NCBI GenBank assembly: GCA_003149575.1
Contig: QCWG01000001.1
Span: 215,183 to 279,182 of the forward strand
Origin: Altererythrobacter sp. XM-24bin4
GTDB taxonomy: Bacteria > Pseudomonadota > Alphaproteobacteria > Sphingomonadales > Sphingomonadaceae
Reading direction: 5' to 3'
Length of the DNA: 64,000 nucleotides
Each line of letters begins with the position of its first letter. The stretch's first letter is position 1. This document shows, piece after piece, positions 1 through 8,928 of the stretch. A program made the position numbers and the translations under genes. A model generated the notes under the pieces. It did not search any database. It worked only from the letters and a program-made list of their open reading frames with translations, and was not told where the DNA came from.

Positions 1-861
1 TGGACAATCGGGATCATCGGCGGATCGGGGCTTTATGCCATCGAAGGGCTTGAAGACGCGCAGTGGATCGCGATCGAAAGCCCGTGGGGCAAGCCGTCTG
101 ACGAAGTGCTATGCGGGCGCATCGGGGATGTGCGCGTGCGGTTCCTTCCGCGCCACGGCCGTGGCCATCCGATCGGCCCGGACGAGCTCAATTCGCGCGC
201 CAATATTGACGTGTTGAAGCGTGCTGGCTGCACCGATATTCTCGCGATTTCAGCGGTAGGGTCACTGCGCGAGGAAATCGAACCCGGCCGCTTTGCGATT
301 GTCGAACAATTCATTGACCGCTCCAACCGCAAGCCGAACAGCTTTTTCGGTAGCGGTCTGGTGGCGCATGTCTCGATGGCCGATCCGGTCTGTCCGCGCT
401 TGTCCGAAATGGCAGCAGCAGCCGTAAATGGGGCCAAGGGCAAACTTGCGACCGGTGCGACCTATCTGGCAATGGAAGGACCGCAATTCTCCACCCGAGC
501 GGAAAGCCGGATGTACCGCGAATGGGGTGCTGATGTGATCGGCATGACCGCCATGCCTGAGGCCAAGCTCGCGCGTGAAGCCGAACTGCCTTACGCGTTG
601 ATCGGCATGGTGACAGACTATGATTGCTGGCGCGACGGCGAAGCAGTGGATGTTGGTCAGGTTGTCGCGCAAATGCAGATCAACAGCCAGATCGCGCGTG
701 ATGCAGTTGTGCGTTTCATCAATGCATTGCCAGAGGGCCGTCAGTCATCTCCGATCGATTATGCATTGGAAGATGCCGTGATTACTGCCCCCGACCAACA
801 TGATGCGAACCTGATCGCAAAGCTGGATGCGGTAGCCGGTCGTTTGCTTAGCCAGAGCTGA
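1..861 (+). CDS. mtnP: S-methyl-5'-thioadenosine phosphorylase, 5' end cut by window edge
   Basis: Phosphorolyses methylthioadenosine to adenine and methylthioribose-1-phosphate in the cytoplasmic methionine salvage pathway. The frame is open from the first base and 286 residues are visible, about the full family length, so only the start codon and at most a few residues are missing. It opens with the phosphate-binding stretch GIIGGSGLYA. It carries the family signature EGPQFSTRAES followed by GADVIGMTAMPEAKLARE, and the nucleoside-binding TDYD near residue 208. These residues fit the MTAP type better than generic purine nucleoside phosphorylase. No other salvage gene lies next to it here. 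Confidence 0.93.
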   Translation, partial: WTIGIIGGSGLYAIEGLEDAQWIAIESPWGKPSDEVLCGRIGDVRVRFLPRHGRGHPIGPDELNSRANIDVLKRAGCTDILAISAVGSLREEIEPGRFAIVEQFIDRSNRKPNSFFGSGLVAHVSMADPVCPRLSEMAAAAVNGAKGKLATGATYLAMEGPQFSTRAESRMYREWGADVIGMTAMPEAKLAREAELPYALIGMVTDYDCWRDGEAVDVGQVVAQMQINSQIARDAVVRFINALPEGRQSSPIDYALEDAVITAPDQHDANLIAKLDAVAGRLLSQS

Positions 862-959
862 ACTTCGACAGCGTAACACCTCATTGCAATAGCCAGTGGT
901 CATCACCAAGCGGGTAGCGCATAGGTGCTGGGCACCTGACCTGGATTGAGAGACACCAA

Positions 960-1937
960 ATGAATTTTATCAGCGCACGGATCACACAGCTGGGCGGTCC
1001 CGAAGCGATCGAATGGGTCGAGGGCGACGTGCCTTCTCCTGGCCCCGGTGAAGTCCTGATCGAACATACAGCGATAGGTCTCAATTTCATTGATACCTAT
1101 CATCGCGGCGGGCTGTATCCGATTGAACTGCCCAGCGGTCTGGGGCTTGAAGCGGCCGGACGCATCATCGCGATCGGCGAAGGCGTGAGCGGCTATCACG
1201 AGGGAGATCGCGTTGCCTATATGGGGCCGGGGCTTGGTGCTTATGCCACGCACCGCGTGATGCCCGCCGATGCGATGTTCAAACTTCCTGATGACGTATC
1301 TGACGACATCGCCGCAGCAGTCATCCTGAAAGCCGCGACCACAGAGGGGCTTGTCGAGCGATGTGCCGATGTAAAGCCGGGTGACACAATACTTGTGCAT
1401 GCAGCGGCGGGCGGTGTGGGCCTGATCATGGTGCAATGGCTCAAGGCCAAGGGGGTGCGCGTAATCGGCACAGTGTCTTCGGACACCAAAGAGAAGCTTG
1501 CCCGCAATGCCGGCTGTGACCTTGTGATCCGCTATGACCAGGTGGAAATCGCTCCGCTGGTGCGCGAATTCACCCATGGTGCAGGCGTGCCTGTGGTATT
1601 TGACGGAGTGGGCAAAGATACCTTTGAAGCCTCGCTCGATAGCATGAGCCCGCGCGGCTTGCTTGTCAGCTTTGGCAACGCTTCTGGCCCGGTAGACGGA
1701 GTGAACCTTGGCATATTGGCGCAGAAGGGGTCATTGTTCGTCACGCGCCCGACTTTGATGCATTACTACATGACGCCGGAAGATCGAAGCGCGGGAATCG
1801 CGCGCGTTTGGGACATGTTGGGCAGCGGGAAGGTCAAAGTCACAATAGGCCAGACTTACGCGCTGAGGGATGCGGCCCAAGCGCATATCGATCTGGAAGC
1901 GCGCCGAACCACAGGCTCGACCATTCTCAAGCCTTAA
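960..1937 (+). CDS. Zinc-independent NADPH:quinone oxidoreductase (MDR family)
   Basis: A 325-residue medium-chain dehydrogenase/reductase expected to reduce quinones or enones with NADPH in the cytoplasm. The N-terminal GroES-like part (about residues 20-115) lacks the cysteine and histidine ligands of the zinc alcohol dehydrogenases. The nucleotide-binding fold begins at HAAAGGVGLIMVQWLK (about residues 144-159), the typical AxxGGVG turn of the QorA group. It starts 98 bases after mtnP and ends in a 4-base convergent overlap with the YciI gene. The physiological substrate cannot be read from the sequence. Confidence 0.9.
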   Translation: MNFISARITQLGGPEAIEWVEGDVPSPGPGEVLIEHTAIGLNFIDTYHRGGLYPIELPSGLGLEAAGRIIAIGEGVSGYHEGDRVAYMGPGLGAYATHRVMPADAMFKLPDDVSDDIAAAVILKAATTEGLVERCADVKPGDTILVHAAAGGVGLIMVQWLKAKGVRVIGTVSSDTKEKLARNAGCDLVIRYDQVEIAPLVREFTHGAGVPVVFDGVGKDTFEASLDSMSPRGLLVSFGNASGPVDGVNLGILAQKGSLFVTRPTLMHYYMTPEDRSAGIARVWDMLGSGKVKVTIGQTYALRDAAQAHIDLEARRTTGSTILKP

Positions 1938-2233
1938 TCGCTCAGATGTTTTGACCAGTCACCGAAGCGTGGTTGGAACTCGTCGGCGCGGATCGATTGC
2001 CAAACGCCAATCTCGAAATAGGGGATCGCTTCCAGTTTCTCTCGCGCCGCGGCTTCGTCCCCGGCTTTGATGACGAGCAGCGAACCAACGATTTTCTCGC
2101 CTGATACCATCGGCCCCGCAACCGCAAAATCATCGCCATGCTTGTCGAAATGGTCGAGCAAAGCCTCATAGCCATGCTCGCGGAACATTGCACTGTGTTC
2201 ACCATCCCGGCAGTAAAATGCAAATAGCTTCAT
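1934..2233 (-). CDS. YciI family protein
   Basis: A 99-residue cytoplasmic protein with the YciI/dimeric alpha-beta barrel pattern. It has an N-terminal strand MKLFAFYCRDG, a histidine in LLDHFDKHGDDFAVAGP, and the strand GSLLVIKAGDEAAAREKLEAIPYFEIGVW. Family members are small homodimers often guessed to be enzymes, but few have a known reaction. The C-terminal WQSIRADEFQPRFG is usual for alphaproteobacterial members. It converges on the oxidoreductase gene with a 4-base overlap and has no operon partner. Confidence 0.85.
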   Translation of the reverse strand: MKLFAFYCRDGEHSAMFREHGYEALLDHFDKHGDDFAVAGPMVSGEKIVGSLLVIKAGDEAAAREKLEAIPYFEIGVWQSIRADEFQPRFGDWSKHLSD

Positions 2234-2294
2234 TCAGCCATTGTAGCGGGTTTGCAGCGCAGTGGGAGAGTTTCTTTGATCTTCCGACCTTGGA

Positions 2295-2540
2295 TCAGAT
2301 CACGAAATCGATTGGCGCGGGTAGCTTGCTGCGATTGACGACCATTTTGCCATGCAGCGTTTCGATCTGCTTGCTACCGGTTTTCACGAACAGGAACGGC
2401 AGTAAACCGTGTAGCACGCAGGCAAGCCCGCCCAGCACCATCCTGACCCCGAAGCCGGAAGCGTGAACGAGATGTTCGAAATAGGTCTCACCGACACTTT
2501 GCGGGTGATCTGTGAAAGCTTTGTGCAACGATTTGCGCAT
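2295..2540 (-). CDS. DUF6356-type small protein with one hydrophobic segment
   Basis: An 81-residue protein of unknown function. The open frame extends 20 codons upstream, but the ATG at 2540 gives MRKSLHKAFTDHPQSVGETYFEHL, which matches the start I recall for this sphingomonad family (xFTEHPxSVGExYxEH), and a purine-rich AAGGAAAAG lies in front. A hydrophobic stretch MVLGGLACVLHGLLPFLFV suggests one membrane-inserted helix, followed by the conserved-looking KTGSKQIETLHGKMV. It is divergent from the Lrp-type regulator, with 108 bases between the two start codons. Confidence 0.65.
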   Translation of the reverse strand: MRKSLHKAFTDHPQSVGETYFEHLVHASGFGVRMVLGGLACVLHGLLPFLFVKTGSKQIETLHGKMVVNRSKLPAPIDFVI

Positions 2541-2648
2541 GGATGTGGTCTTTTCCTTGGAATTCGAGCGCAAACTATCACGCAATCGCGCGATTGACAT
2601 CCCAAAGTCATGTGGATTTATACAGTGAATTGGGATAATTTACTGGCT

Positions 2649-3125
2649 ATGGACAAAACTGTAGAAATTGACACTAAAGACTGGGCGATCCTTGCATTGC
2701 TTCAGCAAGACGCATCACTTTCGGTGCAAGCAATTGCTGACAAGGTCGGCCTCTCGACGAATCCCTGCTGGCGGCGCATCAAATTGCTGGAAGAGGCCGG
2801 GGTGATCACTCAGCGGGTGGCGCTGCTCAATGCGGCGAAACTAGGGTTCACCACAAGCGTATTCGTTGCCATCCGCACCCGTCGGCATGATCCCGAATGG
2901 TTGTCCGCGTTCGACATAGCAATTGCCGGGATCGATGAGATAGCCGAGTGTCACCGGATGGCAGGCGACATTGATTATATCCTGAAACTGAGGGTGCGCG
3001 ATATCGCGGATTATGACCGGATCTATCAGCGTTTGATCAAACGCATTCCGGATCTGGCCGATGTCACCGCGAGCTTTTCCATGGAAGAAATGAAAAGCAC
3101 GACCGCACTGCCCCGGCCAGCCTAG
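2649..3125 (+). CDS. Lrp/AsnC family transcriptional regulator
   Basis: A 158-residue DNA-binding regulator that typically responds to an amino acid. A winged HTH lies at about residues 9-60 (DWAILALLQQDASLSVQAIADKVGLS, then PCWRRIKLLEEAGVI). It is followed by the RAM effector domain with FVAIRTRRHDPEWL and GDIDYILKLRVRDIADYDRI. The open frame begins 13 codons upstream at 2610, but the ATG at 2649 gives the usual length. It is divergent from the DUF6356 gene and converges on the YeiH gene 12 bases on. Which amino acid it senses is unknown. The putA gene 1.2 kb away is a possible but unproven target. Confidence 0.9.
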   Translation: MDKTVEIDTKDWAILALLQQDASLSVQAIADKVGLSTNPCWRRIKLLEEAGVITQRVALLNAAKLGFTTSVFVAIRTRRHDPEWLSAFDIAIAGIDEIAECHRMAGDIDYILKLRVRDIADYDRIYQRLIKRIPDLADVTASFSMEEMKSTTALPRPA

Positions 3126-3136
3126 GCAGGCCCTTG

Positions 3137-4219
3137 CTAGATCAGCATAGTAGCGACGAATAGCGCCATTGCGAAGGATGCCAGCGTTGCTGTGATAACA
3201 GGCGCCATCGGCCTCCAGCCTGCTTCCAGCAAGAGCGAGAGGCGCGAACGCATTGCGGTTGCGGTCACAGCCAGCAGTAACAGGAATTTGGAAACGGCCA
3301 GCCCGTTCTCCGCAACGCCGCCCGGCATGCTGACGAAACTGTTGACGAGCACCAGTGAGAGGAAGGCGATAATAAACCACGGCATGGAGACGCGTCGCCA
3401 CATCGGCTTGCGAGACTCGCCAGACGCGCCCGCTTCGCCGAGCCACAACGCCACCAGTGCAACTACCGGCGCCAGCAACGCTACCCGTGCGAGCTTGATG
3501 ATCGTCGCTTGCGCACCTGCCGCGTCGGAAATCGCATAGCCACCGCCGATGGCCTGCGCGACATCATGGATCGAAGCGCCCACCAGATAGCCCGCCGCGA
3601 CCTCATCCAGCCCAAGCGTCTCCGCGATCAGTGGGTAGGCCGAAAGCGCCAGGGCACTGGCAAGAGCCACCCCCACCAATGTGATCGTGAAGCGAGCCTG
3701 ATCGAGCCTATCGCGCCCGATCACACTGTATAGCGCCAAGGCCGCCGACGCACCGCAGATAGCGGTGGCTCCACCCGCCAGAATCCCAGCATAGCGGCCT
3801 TGCCCCGACAGTTTCGCGCCGAGCATTCCCGCACCGAATGCGGCCGCCATGATTGCCAAAAGGCCCGCAAATGGCAGCCAGCCTATCGCACCAATCTGCA
3901 TCAGCGTGACTTGCAATCCCAACAGCACGATCCCGATACGCAGGAAATGCCGCGCGGCGAAATCCAGTCCAGCGCCCAATGCAGGATGCTCTGACAGAAA
4001 ATGCAGCGCCAGCCCGATCAACAGGCCCAGCAAGATCGCGGGAAAACCATAATGCTCTGCCAGCCACATCGCCGCAAGCGACGCGATCAGGCATGTCACC
4101 AATCCAGGCAATAGCACGCCCAGCGTTACGCGCGGTGGCTTCGTAACCAATTCGGCCTGATAGACTTCGCCGAACAGATCGCCTGCGAAAAGTCCTGGAT
4201 CGGGTGTCTTTGAACTCAT
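3137..4219 (-). CDS. YeiH/UPF0324 family putative sulfate exporter
   Basis: A 360-residue inner-membrane protein with about ten hydrophobic segments. It shows the family's typical stretches: LPGLVTCLIASLAAMWLAEHYGFPAILLGLLIGLALHFLSEHP near the N-terminus, RIGIVLLGLQVTLMQIGAIG, GGATAICGASAALAL, and YLVGASIHDVAQAIGGGYAIS. The CGASA and HDVAQ motifs are family hallmarks. Members are annotated as putative sulfate or sulfonate exporters on thin experimental evidence. It ends 12 bases from the Lrp gene. The tail GMRSRLSLLLEAGWRP is the usual C-terminus. Confidence 0.88.
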   Translation of the reverse strand: MSSKTPDPGLFAGDLFGEVYQAELVTKPPRVTLGVLLPGLVTCLIASLAAMWLAEHYGFPAILLGLLIGLALHFLSEHPALGAGLDFAARHFLRIGIVLLGLQVTLMQIGAIGWLPFAGLLAIMAAAFGAGMLGAKLSGQGRYAGILAGGATAICGASAALALYSVIGRDRLDQARFTITLVGVALASALALSAYPLIAETLGLDEVAAGYLVGASIHDVAQAIGGGYAISDAAGAQATIIKLARVALLAPVVALVALWLGEAGASGESRKPMWRRVSMPWFIIAFLSLVLVNSFVSMPGGVAENGLAVSKFLLLLAVTATAMRSRLSLLLEAGWRPMAPVITATLASFAMALFVATMLI

Positions 4220-4355
4220 GGTTTGCGACTAGCGGTTATGCGCCCAGAACTGCAAGCTTGCAGCGCACTCGGGCGTGTTCACAAAACTTGATTACATATG
4301 AAACCGGGTCCAAGGGCGATCTCCCTAACGCCAATTTCGCAGGAGTCGCGCTGCC

Positions 4356-7300
4356 GTGTCCTCGCACGATCTGATTGACCGTTCTGCTATTCGTCGCGCC
4401 TATCGTGAAACGGAAGAGGTCTGTGTCAACGAACGACTCAAACAAGCTCAACCTGCCTCTGCGTTGCATGCTGAGGCAGGAGAGCTGGCCGCCAAGCTGA
4501 TTACGGATGCGCGCAAGACCAAGGCGAGCGGCATCGATGCGTTCCTGCATCAATATGGGCTGGACACTGAAGAAGGCATCGCTCTGATGTGCCTTGCAGA
4601 GGCATTGCTACGCGTGCCCGATGCAGAGACTGCAGACCTCCTGATCCGCGACAAGCTGAGCGAGATAGACTGGGGTGAACATCTAGGCGAAAGCTCATCC
4701 ACCTTCGTCAACGCCGCGACATTCTCGCTTATGCTAACCGGCGAAGTGCTCGATCCCCCTGAAGCGAAGCAACGCGGCATGGGCGCGACGTTGAAGCGCA
4801 CGATGAACCGTCTGGGCGAGCCAGTTGTGCGCAAGGCAACGCTTCAGGCGATGAAGATCCTGGGCGGGCAATTCGTGTTTGGTCGCACCATCGACGAAGC
4901 GCTCGACCGTGCGAAGCCTGAACGCAAGATGGGGCTTACGCACAGCTTCGATATGCTGGGCGAAGCCGCCATGACCTATGCCGATGCAGGCCGCTATGCG
5001 CAGGCCTATCATCGAGCGCTTGATCGCCTCTCTAGCGAGGCTGCGGGCGGCGTTGCCAATTCGCCAGGAATTTCAGTGAAGCTCTCTGCGCTGCACCCGA
5101 AGTACAATTTCCTGCATGCAGACCAGGCGCGGACTGAACTGGTGCCGATCGTCCGCGATCTTGCGATCAAAGCGCGCGATGCCGACATTCATTTCACGAT
5201 TGATGCCGAAGAAGCCGAACGGCTTGAGCTGTCGATGGATATCATCGAAGAGCTGGCATCGGACGACGCCCTTTTCCTCCGGCCCGATGGATCGCAATGG
5301 CAAGGGTTCGGCCTGGCCATCCAAGCCTATCAGAAACGCGGCGTGCCATTGTGCGATTGGGCCGCAAAGCTTGCCCGGCGCAACAACCGCCGCTTCTTTG
5401 TGCGGTTGGTCAAAGGCGCATATTGGGACACGGAAATCAAGCTGAGCCAGGTTGGCGGATATGATGATTTCCCGGTGTTCACCCGCAAGGTGGCCACCGA
5501 TGTGTCCTATCTTGCCTGTGCCGCCCGCCTGTTTGAACACAGCGATGTCATCTTGCCCGCCTTTGCCACGCATAACGCGCTGACCATCGGGTCGATCAAA
5601 GCGCTGGCGGCTGGGCGTGCTTTCGAATTTCAGCGCCTGCATGGCATGGGTGAGGAAGTCTATGACGCGCTCGCAAAGGCGGAAGGCAATGATCGCACCA
5701 ATGTTCGGATTTACGCGCCCGTAGGCGGGCACAAGGAACTGCTCGCATATCTGGTCCGCCGGCTTCTGGAGAACGGCGCGAACACCAGCTTCGTCAACCG
5801 CATGGCCGATGCGGACATTCCGGTCGAAGAGATGACCGGCGATCCCGTGACCGAACTTGTGGCGCTGGATCCCAAGCGCAATCCGGCGATCCCGCTGCCG
5901 GCTAACATTTTCAGCAGCCGCATTAATAGCGCGGGCGTGGATCTTGCCGATCCGCTTGTACTTGCGCCTTTGCAGGATCAGCTTGCCGCGATTGGGACAA
6001 AGCACTGGTATGCCGCGCCAACATTTGCAGGCGAAGAAGCGGGCAAAGAGGCTCCGATCAATGCACCGCAAGATTTAACGCATGAGGTCGGCACACGCCG
6101 CGATTCCACCGAGCAAGAGGTTGCCGATGCGATCACCCGTGCGCTCGATATTCAACCCGGTTGGGATGCATTGGGCGGACAGAAACGCGCGGTAATACTG
6201 GAAGCCGCGGCTGAGCTGTTCGAAGACCATACAGTAGAGTTTTTGTCGCTGTGCCAGCGTGAAGCTGGCAAGACGCTGGTCGATGCTGTGCTGGAATTGC
6301 GCGAGGCCGTTGATTTCCTGCGCTATTACGCGGTTGAAGCGCGGCGCCAGTTTTCCGGCCCGATCACTTTACCGGGGCCGACCGGAGAGGAAAACCTATT
6401 GCAGATGCATGGACGCGGCGTCTTTGCCACGATCAGCCCATGGAACTTCCCACTCGCCATCTTTATCGGTCCGGCAGCCGCCGCGCTTGCAGCAGGAAAT
6501 ACGGTTGTTGCCAAGCCGGCTGAACAAACCCCGTTGATCGCTGCACTTGCAGTCAGGCTCTGCCACGAGGCGGGCATGCCCGAAGAAGCATTCCAATTGC
6601 TACCCGGCGCAGGCGATGTTGGGCAAATGATCACTAGCGACCCGCGCATAGCCGGCGTTGCCTTCACCGGCTCAACCGAGACCGCCCAGGCCATCAACCG
6701 CTCGCTGGCCGCACGAGAAGGCCCGATCGCGACCTTTATCGCGGAGACCGGCGGCCAGAATGCGATGATTGTCGACAGCTCGGCCTTGCCCGAGCAAGTG
6801 GTGCGTGACGTTCTGGCCAGCGCTTTCCAGAGTGCGGGCCAACGCTGTTCGGCGCAGCGCATGCTGTACATTCAGGATGACGTGTACGACGAAATGCTGG
6901 AAATGATCCGCGGAGCATTTGATGCGCTGAATGTCGGTGATCCGGTCTTGATGCACACCGATGTCGGCCCGGTGATCGATCCCGATGCCAAAGCCGCGCT
7001 GGAACGCCACGTTGCGCGCCGCAAGAAAAGCGGTGCGAATGTGTGGCGGCACAAACTGCCGCGCGGCACCAGCAAGGGTTGTTTCGTCGCGCCAGCGATC
7101 ATCGAGGTCAATTCAATCCTCGATCTCAAGCGCGAGAACTTCGGCCCAATCCTGCATGTTGCAAGGTTTGCGTCCGAAGATCTTGGCAAGGTTATCGGCG
7201 ATATCAATGCGACCGGGTTTGGCCTGACACTTGGCCTGCACAGCCGCATTGCGGCAACCAAGCGTTTTATTGAACAGCGCGCGCGTGTGGGGAATTTCTA

Positions 7301-7478
7301 CGTTAATCGCAACCAGATTGGCGCGGTGGTGGAGAGCCAGCCATTCGGCGGCGAAGGCCTGTCGGGCACGGGCCCCAAGGCAGGTGGGCCGCATTATGTG
7401 GCGCGCTTTGCCACAGAACGGGTCACTTGCGTCGACACGACCGCGGCGGGCGGCAATGCGAGCCTGCTGGCAGGCTAA
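4356..7478 (+). CDS. putA: Bifunctional proline dehydrogenase / L-glutamate-gamma-semialdehyde dehydrogenase (short PutA)
   Basis: Oxidises proline to glutamate in two FAD- and NAD-dependent steps on one 1040-residue chain, peripherally at the inner membrane. The start is GTG, with AGGAG ten bases upstream. The proline dehydrogenase barrel spans about residues 150-470 and includes RRNNRRFFVRLVKGAYWDTEI. The aldehyde dehydrogenase part spans about 560-1000, with FTGSTETAQAIN, ETGGQNAMIVD and the nucleophile in SAGQRCSAQR. The ribbon-helix-helix repressor domain of enterobacterial PutA is absent, as is a long C-terminal domain, so regulation must come from elsewhere. The gene stands alone between divergent yeiH and a secreted-protein gene. 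Confidence 0.96.
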   Translation: MSSHDLIDRSAIRRAYRETEEVCVNERLKQAQPASALHAEAGELAAKLITDARKTKASGIDAFLHQYGLDTEEGIALMCLAEALLRVPDAETADLLIRDKLSEIDWGEHLGESSSTFVNAATFSLMLTGEVLDPPEAKQRGMGATLKRTMNRLGEPVVRKATLQAMKILGGQFVFGRTIDEALDRAKPERKMGLTHSFDMLGEAAMTYADAGRYAQAYHRALDRLSSEAAGGVANSPGISVKLSALHPKYNFLHADQARTELVPIVRDLAIKARDADIHFTIDAEEAERLELSMDIIEELASDDALFLRPDGSQWQGFGLAIQAYQKRGVPLCDWAAKLARRNNRRFFVRLVKGAYWDTEIKLSQVGGYDDFPVFTRKVATDVSYLACAARLFEHSDVILPAFATHNALTIGSIKALAAGRAFEFQRLHGMGEEVYDALAKAEGNDRTNVRIYAPVGGHKELLAYLVRRLLENGANTSFVNRMADADIPVEEMTGDPVTELVALDPKRNPAIPLPANIFSSRINSAGVDLADPLVLAPLQDQLAAIGTKHWYAAPTFAGEEAGKEAPINAPQDLTHEVGTRRDSTEQEVADAITRALDIQPGWDALGGQKRAVILEAAAELFEDHTVEFLSLCQREAGKTLVDAVLELREAVDFLRYYAVEARRQFSGPITLPGPTGEENLLQMHGRGVFATISPWNFPLAIFIGPAAAALAAGNTVVAKPAEQTPLIAALAVRLCHEAGMPEEAFQLLPGAGDVGQMITSDPRIAGVAFTGSTETAQAINRSLAAREGPIATFIAETGGQNAMIVDSSALPEQVVRDVLASAFQSAGQRCSAQRMLYIQDDVYDEMLEMIRGAFDALNVGDPVLMHTDVGPVIDPDAKAALERHVARRKKSGANVWRHKLPRGTSKGCFVAPAIIEVNSILDLKRENFGPILHVARFASEDLGKVIGDINATGFGLTLGLHSRIAATKRFIEQRARVGNFYVNRNQIGAVVESQPFGGEGLSGTGPKAGGPHYVARFATERVTCVDTTAAGGNASLLAG

Positions 7479-7520
7479 ACCGCCTTGCTCCTCCGCAAAG
7501 CCACGCTAAAACAGCGCGCT

Positions 7521-8051
7521 ATGGGGCGCTACCTCTCGATCTTGCTCGCATTGCTCACATTCGGCTGGGCATCACCAGCGCTGGCTGATGTCCAGCTCAG
7601 CTTTCACAGTTTCAACGGCTCGGTGCTGTTCGGGCGGTACCCGCATGCATTCATTGTGCTGGAGGGCGAGCTTGAGAGTTCAGGCGAAGTCATCAACGAG
7701 AATTACGGGTTTACCGCCAAAACGGTCAGCACCCGGATTCTGAACGGGCCGGTGGAGCACGATATCTCTATCGAAGAGCCAAAGTACATCAGGAAGACCA
7801 ACCGGCACTTCACAATCACCATAACGGACGCGCAATATCGCGAAGTCATCGCTCTCATGCGCGCCTGGCGCGATGCGCCTGGCAAATATTACGATCTCGA
7901 CAAGCGCAATTGCATCCATTTCGTTGGTGAGATCGCCAAGATAATCGGCCTGAGGGTTGAGTATCCTGAAAATATGCTGCGTCGCCCGAAGAAATGGCTC
8001 AATCACGTTACCAGCCTCAATCCGCAATTGGGCGCGGAGGTAATCAATTGA
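7521..8051 (+). CDS. Secreted protein with papain-like (DUF4105/NlpC-like) features
   Basis: A 176-residue exported protein. The ATG at 7521 gives a clean signal peptide, MGRYLSILLALLTFGWASPALA; the longer frame from 7485 would bury it. The mature part has a histidine in GRYPHAFIVLEGE, then NENYGFTAKT, and a cysteine in DLDKRNCIHFVGEIAKIIGL. A His block followed by NYGF and a late xNCxxF block resembles permuted papain-like folds such as DUF4105 or the Lnb N-domain. That is a pattern match, not a demonstrated homology. Function is unknown. It follows putA by 42 bases and could be read from the same transcript. Confidence 0.72.
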   Translation: MGRYLSILLALLTFGWASPALADVQLSFHSFNGSVLFGRYPHAFIVLEGELESSGEVINENYGFTAKTVSTRILNGPVEHDISIEEPKYIRKTNRHFTITITDAQYREVIALMRAWRDAPGKYYDLDKRNCIHFVGEIAKIIGLRVEYPENMLRRPKKWLNHVTSLNPQLGAEVIN

Positions 8052-8285
8052 GTCAACCAGCAGGTAATGGGAAGACGCCAGCGAAGCACCGACGGCCGTA
8101 TTCCGGATCGGAAGCTGACACTTAAGATTGTCAGTTGCTGTCACAAATATCGCAGATTGGATGATCTTCTCTCACATAACCTTCGCCGAAGCCAACGGTC
8201 CGTTTTCAGCGCGATACGAAAGACTCCCCCAGATAAATTCGCGGCCCTGCTTGCCCCGCGCGCGGCCTTCGGGAATCACTCGGTT

Positions 8286-8840
8286 ATGGCGATTCTTTCA
8301 GATAAATGGATTCGGGAACAGGCCCAGACAAATGGCATGATTGAGCCATTTGTAGAGGCGCAACGCCGCGAAGGCTGCATTTCCTATGGCCTTAGCTCTT
8401 TCGGCTATGACGCGCGGGTTGCACCCGAGTTCAAGATCTTCACTAACGTCAATTCGGCGACTGTTGATCCGAAGAAGTTCGATGCGGAAAGCCTGGTGGA
8501 TCGCGAAACCGACGTTTGCATCATCCCGCCCAATAGTTTCGCGCTCGCGCGCACGGTCGAATACTTCCGCATTCCTGAAGATGTGCTGGTAATCTGCCTT
8601 GGAAAGAGCACCTATGCCCGCTGCGGCATCATCGTGAATGTCACGCCGCTGGAGCCCGGCTGGGAAGGTCATGTGACGCTGGAATTTTCCAACACCACGC
8701 CGCTGCCGGCCAAGATCTACGCCAACGAAGGCGCATGCCAGTTTCTATTCCTCAAAGGCAATGAACGGCCCGAAGTCACCTATGCCGATCGCGCGGGCAA
8801 ATACATGGGGCAGCGCGGCGTGACCTTACCCCGCCTTTAA
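8286..8840 (+). CDS. dcd: dCTP deaminase
   Basis: Deaminates dCTP to dUTP, feeding dTMP synthesis in the cytoplasm. It is 184 residues, the usual length. The frame is open back to 8067, but [22 protein letters not shown] from the ATG at 8286 is the standard N-terminus. Diagnostic blocks are [63 protein letters not shown] with the catalytic glutamate, and the C-terminal [13 protein letters not shown] that closes over the active site. It ends in a short CGGAAC/GTTCCG hairpin at 8854-8869 that might attenuate transcription. Confidence 0.96.
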   Translation: MAILSDKWIREQAQTNGMIEPFVEAQRREGCISYGLSSFGYDARVAPEFKIFTNVNSATVDPKKFDAESLVDRETDVCIIPPNSFALARTVEYFRIPEDVLVICLGKSTYARCGIIVNVTPLEPGWEGHVTLEFSNTTPLPAKIYANEGACQFLFLKGNERPEVTYADRAGKYMGQRGVTLPRL

Positions 8841-8928
8841 AATCGCGATTCCGCGGAACCGCTGTTCCGTAACGGCTTTGACTCTCTGAAGCATGGCGCG
8901 CATCAAGCCAGCTTAAAGGAGAGCAAAT

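Noticed and set aside
903..1577. A 224-codon minus-strand frame opposite the quinone oxidoreductase
   Set aside because: Antisense shadow; the plus strand encodes a full MDR enzyme.
5073..6071. A 332-codon minus-strand frame opposite putA
   Set aside because: It lies fully inside putA in antisense, and its protein text has no family pattern. It is a shadow caused by codon bias.
8067..8285. An N-terminal extension of dCTP deaminase
   Set aside because: The ATG at 8286 gives the standard family start and length; the upstream codons have no family similarity that I can see.
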